This document shows, piece after piece, positions 18,159 through 26,758 of a stretch of DNA of 64,000 bases. Position numbers and translations under genes: made by a program. Each line of letters begins with the position of its first letter. Position 1 is the first letter of the stretch. Location of the stretch: the NCBI RefSeq assembly GCF_009932375.1, contig NZ_BLJG01000039.1:1-64000 (forward strand), in the 5' to 3' direction. The notes under the pieces are model-generated. The model was given only the letters and a program-made list of their open reading frames with translations. It made no database searches and was not told the origin of the DNA. This DNA comes from Pseudomonas juntendi (GTDB lineage Bacteria; Pseudomonadota; Gammaproteobacteria; Pseudomonadales; Pseudomonadaceae).

Positions 18159-19391
18159 TCAGGACGGCTCGGGCGCCACCGCGAAGGCGCCTGCGGCGTC
18201 GTCCTGGCGCCCCATTTCCTGCGCCTTGGGCACGGCCAGCCAACTGGCCAGCAGCATGGCAATCAGGCCGCCACTGAGCTTGCCAATCATCAGCGGCAGG
18301 ATCAGCGAGGGCTGGAAGTTTGCCGAGAAGGCCATGTGGTCGCCGAAGGTGAAGGCCGCGCACACCGAAAAGGCAATCACCAACACCTTGTCCTTGGGCG
18401 GCATCTCGCTGACCAGGCGGAACATGGCGAGGATATTGGCCGAAGCCGCCAGCACACCCGCAGCCCCGACCCCAGACATGCCGAAGCGCGATGCCACGCG
18501 CTCGATCGGCCGCGCCAGAAAGCGCTTGAGCAAATGCACCATGGGGAATGCCCCGCACAGCATCAGGCCGACGTAGCCGGCAATCTCCAGGGCGCGGAAC
18601 TGGTCATCGGCATCGGCGATGATCGGCGCGAAGCCCCAACTGCCGAATACATGGCTGAACAGCCCGGTGAAGTACTGCACGATCGACGCCACCAGTACCA
18701 GCACCACCGCGATGTACATGAACTGCCCGAGCTTGAGGAACAGGTACACCATCAGTGCCGGGCAGTAACGCAGCGCCGCCGCCAGGGCAATGCAGAACAG
18801 GATCAAGGGCATCAGGTTGCGCAGCAGCATCGCCCAGGAAAAATGCAAGGCCTGGGTGGCGGCACCGGTGGTTGCGATATCCGGGCGCACCCCCAGGTCC
18901 AGTCCCTGCATGGCCATGGCGATGATCATGATGCTCAAGGGAATGGCCAGCAGCCCAGCCATGATGCCCAGTGCCATGTACTTGTGATCGACCTTGCGCA
19001 GCATGGCCAACCCGACCGGGATGACGAAAATGATCGTCGAACCACTCTGGAACCCGGTGATCAGGCCGAGGATCCAGCCTTCCGGGCTTTGCGCCAAAGC
19101 CTTGGCCAACTGGTAGCCGCCCATGTCCGAGGCGATGAAGATAGGCCCCGCGGTGCCAGGGTCGGCGCCCATCAACTGGAACAGCGGCGCGATCACCTGG
19201 CTGATGCCGGCTGAAATGTACGGGATCGCGGCCATGATGCCAGCGACCGGGATGAAGATCGGGCTGATGCTGTGCAGCCCGGCGATGAACTCCTGGCCCA
19301 GCTCGCCTTCGGGGTTATAGATGGATGCCAATGCACCCAGTACCGCACACACCATGATCACGTAGATGACATAGGTACCGATGCTTTCCAT
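18159..19391 (-). CDS. EutH-like ethanolamine permease family transporter
   Basis: About 410 residues, ten or eleven membrane helices. Motifs shared with E. coli EutH include ASDMGGYQLAKALA, IVFxIPV-like IIFVIPVGLAML, YMALGIMAGLLAIPL, GAFPMVHLL and FTFGDHMAFSA. Start MESIGTY was chosen because GAGGCGG lies 3-9 bases before it; a start four codons upstream would include that site. EutH proteins move ethanolamine, but no eutBC or microcompartment gene is nearby, so the cargo may be another amino alcohol. It carries the shared palindrome about 136 bases upstream. Confidence 0.8.
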   Translation of the reverse strand: MESIGTYVIYVIMVCAVLGALASIYNPEGELGQEFIAGLHSISPIFIPVAGIMAAIPYISAGISQVIAPLFQLMGADPGTAGPIFIASDMGGYQLAKALAQSPEGWILGLITGFQSGSTIIFVIPVGLAMLRKVDHKYMALGIMAGLLAIPLSIMIIAMAMQGLDLGVRPDIATTGAATQALHFSWAMLLRNLMPLILFCIALAAALRYCPALMVYLFLKLGQFMYIAVVLVLVASIVQYFTGLFSHVFGSWGFAPIIADADDQFRALEIAGYVGLMLCGAFPMVHLLKRFLARPIERVASRFGMSGVGAAGVLAASANILAMFRLVSEMPPKDKVLVIAFSVCAAFTFGDHMAFSANFQPSLILPLMIGKLSGGLIAMLLASWLAVPKAQEMGRQDDAAGAFAVAPEPS

Positions 19392-19518
19392 TTGCCGCCT
19401 CATTTTTAGAGTTGTGGGGTTGGCAGGTCTGAAAGGTCACAGGGGCATCGTTGTTTTTATGCTGAGCAAGGCGTGCCCCGTCGAGCATTCAAGCTAAGCG
19501 GCGGGGGGTGGGCTGTCC

Positions 19519-19536
19519 ATATACCGGGAGGTATAT
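19519..19536. promoter_or_regulatory. 18-bp palindrome, copy 2 (ATATACC-N4-GGTATAT)
   Basis: A perfect 7-4-7 inverted repeat, ATATACC-GGGA-GGTATAT, upstream of the EutH-like transporter gene. The core TATACC-N4-GGTATA is identical to the copy at 14978-14995 before the SDR-oxidase operon. Distance (centre about 136 bases from the start codon) suits an activator site. Confidence 0.6.
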
Positions 19537-19575
19537 GCCCCTGCAAAAGAGAGTGCCGTGCCCGGTTCGAAATGC

Positions 19576-20631
19576 TTAATACCCGGTCATTTCCAGGTAC
19601 CCACGGCCACCGGCACTGCCGCTCAAACGCACCGGCCCTTCCCAATACGGGAAGCGCGTCTGCATCCACGCCTGCGGCTGAACAGCATCGACCTGCACAT
19701 CCACCCCGTGCTCAGGCACCTGCACCCGCCATCGGGTCGGCAGCTGCTTGCCATTGCCCTGTGGGGCCCAGGCCAGCGGCTGCAAGCGGATCTGTGCCGG
19801 CAGCAGCGCTAGCCCCTGGCCCTGCGGGTCGATCCAGGTGCCGGCGCGATACGCCTCCCCGTGCGCTTCGCGCACCTGGAACAGCATCAGCTTGGCGCCG
19901 CTGTCCAGGTGCAGCGAGAACCAGTCCCAGCCCGTTTGCCCGGCAGCCAGCGGCTGGCTGCTCCATTCCCGGTCCAGCCAGGCCTGGCCAGTCACCGCGA
20001 TGCACAGGCCGTCGCGCTCGACCTCGCCGCGCACCCGGTAGAACGGCTGGCTGTAGTAGTAAGAAGCCTGGCCCTTGCCCGACTTTTCGCTGTAGCCCTG
20101 CTGGCCGTGCAGCACCAGAGGCCGCTCGCTGCGCAACTGCAGGTCGTAGCGAAAACCTTTGCCAGCGGCCGTCATGCGCAGGTTGTCGATACCGCCCGGC
20201 CCCTGCAGCGACCAATCGTCGATCCACGCCCGAAACGGCTGGGCCTGCACACCCGCCTGGCCAATCCCGCCACGGGCCAGGGTTTCAGCTGACCGATGGC
20301 CGCCGGGGCCGGTCAACGCGGCGTGGCCCATCCACAGGTTCGGGCTCTGCCAATCGCCGGTCTCCGGGCCGGGGCGCAGGGCCGAGCGGAACAGCGTCCA
20401 CTGCGCGCCCCAGTCACGCCCTTGGGTGTCTTTGAGGTTGGCGGTGACGTACCACCACTCGATGCGGAAACCATCGTGGGCCGCATGGTCCCGTGGGAAT
20501 TCCAGGCGATGGCCGCGGGTGACCTGGCTGAACCCGCCTGCCGGCTGGCCGAGGCCGGCATAGCTTTGCGGTGCCGGCTGATCACAGCCGCACAACAGGC
20601 TGCAGAGCAACAGCCAGGCTTTACGTTTCAT
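19576..20631 (-). CDS. AttH-like (CrtC/lipocalin-fold) lipoprotein
   Basis: 351 residues. A lipoprotein signal (MKRKAWLLLCSLLCGC, lipidation at Cys16) is followed by a two-part lipocalin-like fold with the family hallmark EWWYVTANL (about 57-65) and WLDREWSS. This is the AttH / carotenoid-hydratase-like family; AttH is the extracytoplasmic part of AttEFGH-type ABC systems. The ATG sits inside the end of the upstream permease gene (11-base overlap), so the pair is translationally coupled. Function probably concerns a hydrophobic or envelope ligand; not established. Confidence 0.82.
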   Translation of the reverse strand: MKRKAWLLLCSLLCGCDQPAPQSYAGLGQPAGGFSQVTRGHRLEFPRDHAAHDGFRIEWWYVTANLKDTQGRDWGAQWTLFRSALRPGPETGDWQSPNLWMGHAALTGPGGHRSAETLARGGIGQAGVQAQPFRAWIDDWSLQGPGGIDNLRMTAAGKGFRYDLQLRSERPLVLHGQQGYSEKSGKGQASYYYSQPFYRVRGEVERDGLCIAVTGQAWLDREWSSQPLAAGQTGWDWFSLHLDSGAKLMLFQVREAHGEAYRAGTWIDPQGQGLALLPAQIRLQPLAWAPQGNGKQLPTRWRVQVPEHGVDVQVDAVQPQAWMQTRFPYWEGPVRLSGSAGGRGYLEMTGY

Positions 20632-23083
20632 CGGCAAACGGCCTCAACAGTTCGCGCGGCTGACGCCGGGCCAGTTGCCAGAGTGGCCAGGCGCTGGCCA
20701 ACAGGCTGGTGAGCAGGCCCAGCAGGGCCAGTTGCAGCAACTGGGCGGGGAACACATGCAGCGGCAAACGCCAGCCGAATGCCTGAACATTCACCACCGC
20801 GACCAGGCACCAGGCCAGCAACAGGCCCAACGGCAGCGCCAACAGCACGGTGAGGCTGCTGAGCAGCAGTGCCTGGCCAAGGCTCAGCCACACCAGTTGG
20901 GTTCGCCGTACCCCCAGGGCCCATAGCGGCGCCAGCTGGCGCAGACGGGATTGGCCCAAGGTCAGCAGGTTGATGAACAGCGCCACACCGGCCACGCCCA
21001 GGGTCAGGCTGTTGAGCGCGGCGGTGGCGGCGAAGGTGCGGTTGAATACCTCGGTCGACCAATGCTTCAACTGCGCCTGCTGCACGACCCGGCTGTCGTC
21101 GAGGTGAAAGCGCTGTTGCAACGCGGCTTCCAAGGCGGCCCCCTGGGGGTCGAGCAGGTCGACGCTCAAGCCTGTCAACGCAGCATCCGGCCAATGCGCG
21201 CGCAGCGATTGGGCATTCACCAGCATTTGGCCCTTGGGGTTGCCATAGTCGGCGTACAGGCCAACGACCAGCAGGCGGCGAGACGGGTCCGTGGGCAGCT
21301 TCAGGTGGTCCCCCAAGTGCAAACGCAACCGCCGCGCCAGCTGCTCACTGAGCATCACGGCCTGCCCCTGGGCCAATAGCTGCCAGGCCTGCGGCTGCTG
21401 TTCCAGCAACGGCCACCGGTTGTGATAAACGGGGTGGTCGACAATGCCCTGCACCTGGACCGGCCAGCCTTGCAACTGCGTTTCGACGCGCCAGCCAGGC
21501 AGAACCACCCGCACGGCAGGTTGCTGCCCCAGCCACTGGGCTATCTGCACGCCTTGCGCGGTATCGCTTGGGCTCACGTACAGGTCGGCGGACAAGCGCT
21601 GGTCCAGCCAGCCAACAAAGGTCTTGCGAAAGCCCTCGGTCATGCTGCCCACGCCCACGCTGGCAGCCAGCGCCAGCAGCAAGGCCATCAGCGCCAGGCT
21701 CAAGGCAGGCAACTGCTGGCGGCTGTCGGCAACGAACCACTGGGCCAACGGCCGCTGACAACGGCGCGCCAACCAGGCCAGCACCCTGTCGAGCCAGGCT
21801 GGCAACGCTAAAGCCGCCCCCAGCAACAGCGCCGCCAGCATACCGAAGGCGCTGGGCAGGCTGTCACCGAACACCCCGCAAGCTGACGCCAGCACCAGCA
21901 ACAGGCCCGCTACCCAAGCCTGACGCCTCAGCCACGGCCCCTGTGCCAGGCGCCATGCTTGCGGCTGCGCCAACGCCAGCAAGGGCAAGCGTGCGGCGCG
22001 CAGGATGCTGCCCAGCCCGGCCAGCAGTGCACCGAGCACGCTCACCAGCACGCCCCACAACCACCACTGGGCAGGCAGGTTCAGCGTGCCTGCGACCTGC
22101 GCGCCATACAGGCCGCGCAGGCTGGCGGCGACATCGGGCAGCAACCAGGCCGCCACCGCGTAGCCACTGGCTACCCCGGCCAGCCCGCCAAGCACTGCGA
22201 ACAGCCCCAGCTCCAGCCCCAGGGCACACAGCAGGGTAGCCAGGCTGACACCACAGGCGCGCAGGTTGCGAATCAGCCCGCGCCGCTGTTCCAATGCCAG
22301 GCCAATCGCGGCATGGGCAATGAACAGGCCGACGACGAAGGCCAACAGGCCTAGCGCAGTGAGGTTGAGGTGGAAGCTGTCGGTCAGGCGCTGCAAACCG
22401 CCATCATCCTGCCGGGGTTGCACGACAAGGTCAGCCGCAATGTCGGCAGGCAAAGGCCCAGGGCTTGCCGCTACCAGCAGGCGTGACAACTGCCGCGGTG
22501 CCTGCAGCAAGGCCTGCGCGTGGCCGATATCGACCACGATCACCCCGGGGGCCAGCTCGGCTTGCACCAGCAACGGTGGCAGCGGTTGCCCATCGCGGTC
22601 GTGGGCCACCTGCCCTGCGGTCATGTTCAACAGGCGCAAGGTGTCTGGCCCGACCCAGGCCTGCCCGGGCACGCCGATGAACGCCTGCAGGTCGAACGCC
22701 TGGGGCTGCACCCCGGCGATACTGCTGGCCGCCGGCAGGCTCAATGGCTCGATGCCGATCAGGCGCACACTGCGCCCGGGCTCGCCTGGCAGGCGCAGGC
22801 GCCCCTCCAGCACCGGCGACACCGCCCAACCCAGCCTGCGCAGTTGCACGTACAGCGCCTGGTCAAAGCGTTCGCCGTGGCGTGGCAGCAGTTGCGTCTG
22901 CAGTGGCCCGGCCAGTACCGCACTGGCCCTGGCGTAGTCGCTGCGTGCCTGGCTGTTCAAGGCCTGCACCCCGGTCCATAGCGCCGTGGCCAGCCACAGC
23001 CCGGTGAAGATGCTGAAAAACTGCACGCGGTGGCGCCGCCAGTGGCTGAGCAAAGCCAACAGGGCCAGCGACAGCAGCCTCAT
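20621..23083 (-). CDS. FtsX-type ABC transporter permease (AttFG-like)
   Basis: 820 residues. An N-terminal membrane helix after WRRHRVQFF and a large periplasmic domain precede groups of helices near 240-380, a further helix set near 400-490, a second periplasmic domain and three final helices (about 690-810). This duplicated FtsX/MacB_PCD layout fits a fused AttF-AttG permease. The start MRLLSLALL overlaps the ATPase stop by four bases (ATGA); the longer frame upstream is unlikely. Works with the ATPase and the lipocalin-like lipoprotein next to it, probably exporting or extracting an envelope molecule. Confidence 0.88.
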   Translation of the reverse strand: MRLLSLALLALLSHWRRHRVQFFSIFTGLWLATALWTGVQALNSQARSDYARASAVLAGPLQTQLLPRHGERFDQALYVQLRRLGWAVSPVLEGRLRLPGEPGRSVRLIGIEPLSLPAASSIAGVQPQAFDLQAFIGVPGQAWVGPDTLRLLNMTAGQVAHDRDGQPLPPLLVQAELAPGVIVVDIGHAQALLQAPRQLSRLLVAASPGPLPADIAADLVVQPRQDDGGLQRLTDSFHLNLTALGLLAFVVGLFIAHAAIGLALEQRRGLIRNLRACGVSLATLLCALGLELGLFAVLGGLAGVASGYAVAAWLLPDVAASLRGLYGAQVAGTLNLPAQWWLWGVLVSVLGALLAGLGSILRAARLPLLALAQPQAWRLAQGPWLRRQAWVAGLLLVLASACGVFGDSLPSAFGMLAALLLGAALALPAWLDRVLAWLARRCQRPLAQWFVADSRQQLPALSLALMALLLALAASVGVGSMTEGFRKTFVGWLDQRLSADLYVSPSDTAQGVQIAQWLGQQPAVRVVLPGWRVETQLQGWPVQVQGIVDHPVYHNRWPLLEQQPQAWQLLAQGQAVMLSEQLARRLRLHLGDHLKLPTDPSRRLLVVGLYADYGNPKGQMLVNAQSLRAHWPDAALTGLSVDLLDPQGAALEAALQQRFHLDDSRVVQQAQLKHWSTEVFNRTFAATAALNSLTLGVAGVALFINLLTLGQSRLRQLAPLWALGVRRTQLVWLSLGQALLLSSLTVLLALPLGLLLAWCLVAVVNVQAFGWRLPLHVFPAQLLQLALLGLLTSLLASAWPLWQLARRQPRELLRPFADET

Positions 23084-23748
23084 GCGCCCTGCCCGCTGCG
23101 CACACGGCCACCCTGCAGGTAGCAACGTTGCTGCAGCCGCGCCGCCAGCCGGGGGCTATGGGTGACCATCAGCAGGCCACTGCCAGCCTCGCTGACCAGT
23201 TGCAGCAACAGGCTCAGCACTTCGTCGCTGGTGGCTTCGTCAAGGCTGCCGGTGGGTTCGTCAGCCAATAACCAGGCCGGGCGCCCAGCCAATGCGCGGC
23301 CGATGGCCACGCGTTGCTGCTGGCCGCCCGACAGTTGTTCAGGGTAACGCCCGAGCAGGTCAGCCAGGCCCAGGCGTTGAGCCAGGTGGGCGCCCCATTC
23401 GGGGTCGTGCCGGTTGGCCAGCCGGGCCTGGAATGCCAGGTTGCTGCCCACGTCCAGGCTGCTGATCAGGTTGTACTGCTGGAACACCAGGCCAACCCCC
23501 TGTCGCCGCCACAGTGCCAGGGACGCCTCCGAGCGGCTGTCCAGGGCACTGCCGTCAATCAGGATGCGCCCGCTGTCGGCACGGTCCAGGCCGGCCACCA
23601 GGTGCAGCAAGGTGCTCTTGCCACTGCCAGACTCGCCCATCAAGGCCAGGCTGCTGCCGCGCGGCAGGCACAGGTCGACGCCCTGCAACACCGGCAACGG
23701 CCCTTGGGGGGTGGCAAATGATTTGTGCAGGTTTTCGATGGCCAGCAT
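23080..23748 (-). CDS. ABC transporter ATPase (LolD/AttE-like)
   Basis: 222 residues starting at MLAIENLHKSF. Walker A GESGSGKS (about 36-43), Q-loop VFQQYN, signature LSGGQQQR, Walker B LLADEP and the H-loop VTHSPRL are all present. The LolD/MacB-type sequence fits pairing with the FtsX-type permease whose start overlaps its stop. The longer frame extends across the vanA promoter and was rejected. First gene of the three-gene AttEFGH-like operon, divergent from vanA. Confidence 0.92.
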   Translation of the reverse strand: MLAIENLHKSFATPQGPLPVLQGVDLCLPRGSSLALMGESGSGKSTLLHLVAGLDRADSGRILIDGSALDSRSEASLALWRRQGVGLVFQQYNLISSLDVGSNLAFQARLANRHDPEWGAHLAQRLGLADLLGRYPEQLSGGQQQRVAIGRALAGRPAWLLADEPTGSLDEATSDEVLSLLLQLVSEAGSGLLMVTHSPRLAARLQQRCYLQGGRVRSGQGA

Positions 23749-23824
23749 CGGGGGGGGGCCTTGGGGTATCGGGTGACTATCCAGTAATAGCAGGTCACGG
23801 ACACATAGGAGAGACGCGCCCATC

Positions 23825-23834
23825 AATGGATCCA
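23825..23834. promoter_or_regulatory. VanR operator candidate 1
   Basis: AATGGATCCA, palindromic core TGGATCCA, 118 bases upstream of vanA. Identical to three other copies around the vanillate genes. The core equals that of the Caulobacter VanR operator (ATTGGATCCAAT) as I recall it. Confidence 0.65.
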
Positions 23835-23910
23835 CAGACGATTCGATAATCGCACAAATAGCACTACTAATTGCGTAAATGCAGATTGACCACGGACGGG
23901 CATATGGCTC

Positions 23911-23924
23911 TAATGGATCCATTA
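23911..23924. promoter_or_regulatory. VanR operator candidate 2 (perfect 14-bp palindrome)
   Basis: TAATGGATCCATTA is a perfect palindrome 27 bases upstream of the vanA ATG, placed to block the vanAB promoter. Strongest copy of the TGGATCCA series. Confidence 0.75.
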
Positions 23925-23951
23925 AACAAAAACAAAACCTGGAGAGCCTTC

Positions 23952-25019
23952 ATGTACCCGAAAAACACCTGGTACGTTGCCTGCACCCCTGACGAAATTG
24001 CCGACAAGCCCTTGGGCCGACAGATCTGCGGCGAAAAAATCGTCTTTTACCGTGGCCAGCAGAACCGTGTAGCCGCTGTCGAGGACTTCTGCCCGCACCG
24101 AGGCGCGCCGTTATCCCTGGGCTACGTGGAAGACGGCAACCTGGTCTGCGGCTATCACGGCCTGGTCATGGGCTGCGACGGCAAGACGGTGTCGATGCCT
24201 GGCCAGCGGGTTCGCGGCTTTCCGTGCAACAAGGCGTTTGCCGTTGTGGAGCGCCATGGCTTCATCTGGGTCTGGCCTGGCGACCAGGCGCAAGCCGACC
24301 CAGCGCTTATCCCGCACCTGGAATGGGCAGACAATGAAGAGTGGGCCTACGGCGGAGGGCTGTTCCACATTGGCTGCGACTATCGCCTGATGATCGACAA
24401 CCTCATGGACCTGACCCACGAAACCTACGTGCATGCCTCCAGCATCGGCCAGAAGGAAATCGACGAAGCCCCGCCCGTCACCACCGTCACCGGCGACGAG
24501 GTGGTCACCGCCCGGCACATGGAAAACATCATGGCCCCGCCCTTCTGGCGCATGGCCCTGCGCGGCAACGGCCTGGCCGACGATGTGCCGGTGGACCGCT
24601 GGCAGATCTGCCGCTTCACCCCACCCAGTCACGTCCTGATCGAAGTGGGTGTGGCACATGCCGGCAAGGGTGGCTACCACGCTGCAGCGCAGCACAAGGC
24701 CGCGAGCATCGTGGTCGACTTCATCACCCCGGAAAGCGAGACCTCGATCTGGTACTTCTGGGGCATGGCGCGCAATTTTGCCGCGCACGACCAGAACCTG
24801 ACCGCCGACATCCGCGAGGGCCAGGGCAAGATTTTCAGCGAAGACCTGGAAATGCTCGAGCGCCAGCAACAAAACCTGCTGGCCAACCCTGGGCGCAACC
24901 TGCTGAAGCTGAACATCGATGCCGGTGGCGTGCAATCGCGCAAGGTGCTGGAGCGGGTCATCGCCAAAGAGCGTGCAGCACAGCCGCAACTGATCGCCAC
25001 CAGCGCCACCCCTGCCTGA
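23952..25019 (+). CDS. vanA: Vanillate O-demethylase, oxygenase subunit
   Basis: 355 residues starting at MYPKNTWYVAC after GGAGAG. The N-terminal Rieske [2Fe-2S] domain has CPHRG and CGYHG ligands (about 47-67). The catalytic domain holds the mononuclear iron ligands within NLMDLTHETYVHAS (about 155-168). It demethylates vanillate to protocatechuate with NADH and O2, receiving electrons from VanB encoded 12 bases downstream. Probably repressed by VanR through the palindromes upstream. Confidence 0.95.
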   Translation: MYPKNTWYVACTPDEIADKPLGRQICGEKIVFYRGQQNRVAAVEDFCPHRGAPLSLGYVEDGNLVCGYHGLVMGCDGKTVSMPGQRVRGFPCNKAFAVVERHGFIWVWPGDQAQADPALIPHLEWADNEEWAYGGGLFHIGCDYRLMIDNLMDLTHETYVHASSIGQKEIDEAPPVTTVTGDEVVTARHMENIMAPPFWRMALRGNGLADDVPVDRWQICRFTPPSHVLIEVGVAHAGKGGYHAAAQHKAASIVVDFITPESETSIWYFWGMARNFAAHDQNLTADIREGQGKIFSEDLEMLERQQQNLLANPGRNLLKLNIDAGGVQSRKVLERVIAKERAAQPQLIATSATPA

Positions 25020-25031
25020 GGAGCCACCGAC

Positions 25032-25982
25032 ATGATCGATGCCATCGTGGTATCCCGTAACGATGAAGCGCAGGGTATCTGCAGTTTCGAGCTGGCCTCG
25101 GCAGATGGCAGCCTGCTGCCGGCATTCAGCGCCGGGGCCCACATTGACGTGCACCTGCCCGATGGCCTGGTGCGCCAGTATTCGCTGTGCAACCACCCGC
25201 AAGAGCGCCACCGCTACCTGATCGGCGTACTCCATGACCCGGCTTCGCGGGGCGGCTCACGCAGCCTGCACGAGCAGGTGCAGGTCGGCGCGCGGCTGCA
25301 GATCAGTGCGCCGCGCAACCTGTTCCCGCTGGCCGATGGGGCGCGGCGCAGCCTGCTGTTTGCCGGCGGCATCGGCATTACCCCGATCCTGTGCATGGCC
25401 GAGCAGTTAGCCCACAGTGGCCACGATTTCGAGCTGCACTACTGCGCCCGCTCCAGTGAGCGTGCCGCATTCGTCGAGCGTATCCGCAACGCGCCCTTTG
25501 CCGACCGCTTGTTCGTGCATTTTGACCAGCAGCCGGAAACGGCGCTGGACGCTCGCCAGGTGCTGGGCAACCCGCAAGCTGACGTGCACCTGTATGTGTG
25601 CGGGCCGGGCGGGTTCATGCAGCATGTGCTGGGCAGCGCCAGGGAGCTGGGCTGGCAGGAGGCCAACCTGCACCGCGAATATTTTGCAGCCGCACCCGTG
25701 GACGCCAGCAACGACGGCAGCTTCTCGGTACAGGTCAACAGCACCGGCCAAGTGTTCGAGGTGCCAGCCGACCAGACCGTGGTACAGGTACTGGAGCAAA
25801 ACGGCATCGAGATCGCCATGTCGTGCGAGCAAGGTATTTGCGGCACGTGCCTGACCCGCGTACTGCAGGGCACGCCAGACCACCGCGACCTGTTCCTGAC
25901 CGAAGAGGAACAAGCCCTCAACGATCAGTTCACGCCTTGCTGCTCGCGCGCGAAAACACCGTTACTGGTGCTGGATATCTGA
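25032..25982 (+). CDS. vanB: Vanillate O-demethylase, reductase subunit
   Basis: 316 residues. FMN/FAD-binding reductase domain with RQYSLCN (about 49-55), NAD-binding domain with AGGIGITPILCMA (about 116-128) and YVCGPGGFM, and a C-terminal plant-type [2Fe-2S] ferredoxin with CEQGICGTC and a later cysteine pair in TPCC. This is the phthalate-dioxygenase-reductase layout expected of VanB. Its 3' end overlaps the convergent vanR gene by 21 bases. Confidence 0.95.
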   Translation: MIDAIVVSRNDEAQGICSFELASADGSLLPAFSAGAHIDVHLPDGLVRQYSLCNHPQERHRYLIGVLHDPASRGGSRSLHEQVQVGARLQISAPRNLFPLADGARRSLLFAGGIGITPILCMAEQLAHSGHDFELHYCARSSERAAFVERIRNAPFADRLFVHFDQQPETALDARQVLGNPQADVHLYVCGPGGFMQHVLGSARELGWQEANLHREYFAAAPVDASNDGSFSVQVNSTGQVFEVPADQTVVQVLEQNGIEIAMSCEQGICGTCLTRVLQGTPDHRDLFLTEEEQALNDQFTPCCSRAKTPLLVLDI

Positions 25983-26702
25983 AGCGGCCAGCGCGCTGGG
26001 GAGGATCACCTGCATGCCGGTGCCCGAGGCGTTTGCGCCGAAGGTTTCGGCATAGCGCAAGGTTGCATTGGCATGCTCGCGCATGATCGCTTCGGCGCGG
26101 GCACCCTGGCGGTTGACCAGGGCATCGAACACGGCATGGTGCTGCATGTGGGCGAAGTTGAAGCGCCGGTATTCACGGGCCAGGTCGTGGCGGTCTATCG
26201 CCAGCGCCGTGACCGAGGCGAATGGCAGGTGGTCGTTGCGCGCCAGCGCCACGGCAATGGCCGGGTTGTGGCTGGCTTCGATGATCACTTGGTGAAAGCG
26301 CATGTTCAGATCGTGGTAGGCCTGCAGGTCTTCTTCGGTCACGAAGCCCTTGCCGAACAGCTGGTCGCCCTCTATCAGGCACTGCTGCAGTGCCGCACGA
26401 GCTGGCGCGGCCAAGCCGCGCTCGGCAGCCTGGCGGGCGGCCAGGCCTTCGAGCACACCGCGCACCTCGACTGCACCGGCAATGTCATCGGCGCTCACCG
26501 AACGCACTTGAAAGCCCCGGCCGCCGAAGCGGACCAGCAGGCCTTCCTGTTCGAGCGTGCGAAAGGCCATGCGCACCGGCATGCGTGAAACGCCGAACAG
26601 TTCGGCAGTGGGAACTTCCATCAGGCGCTCGCCGGCCGCCAGCTCGCCTGAGGCGATCATCTTGCGCAACGCGACCAGCACCATTTGACCGGGCTTGCTC
26701 AT
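25962..26702 (-). CDS. vanR: GntR/FadR-family regulator VanR
   Basis: 246 residues. GntR winged helix-turn-helix (about 5-68, ELFGVSRMPVRMAFRTLEQEG) followed by an FCD effector domain (about 75-215) with the metal-binding HDLNMRFHQVI region. The location directly behind vanAB and between vanB and an aromatic-acid transporter identifies the vanillate-responsive repressor. The start MSKPGQM is preferred because the longer frame overlaps the transporter gene. It should bind the TGGATCCA sites at both ends of the cluster. Confidence 0.9.
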   Translation of the reverse strand: MSKPGQMVLVALRKMIASGELAAGERLMEVPTAELFGVSRMPVRMAFRTLEQEGLLVRFGGRGFQVRSVSADDIAGAVEVRGVLEGLAARQAAERGLAAPARAALQQCLIEGDQLFGKGFVTEEDLQAYHDLNMRFHQVIIEASHNPAIAVALARNDHLPFASVTALAIDRHDLAREYRRFNFAHMQHHAVFDALVNRQGARAEAIMREHANATLRYAETFGANASGTGMQVILPSALAASDIQHQ

Positions 26703-26722
26703 CCAGGCAACTTCCAGGGAAA

Positions 26723-26753
26723 CGAGCCGGCATCTTAGCGCATGCCGGGCTCG
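26723..26753. terminator. Hairpin between transporter and vanR genes
   Basis: Arms CGAGCCGGCAT and ATGCCGGGCTCG with an 8-base loop (one bulge), lying in the 56-base gap between the transporter stop and the vanR start. It may attenuate read-through from the transporter gene into vanR. No T-run. Confidence 0.4.
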
Positions 26754-26758
26754 AGTAG

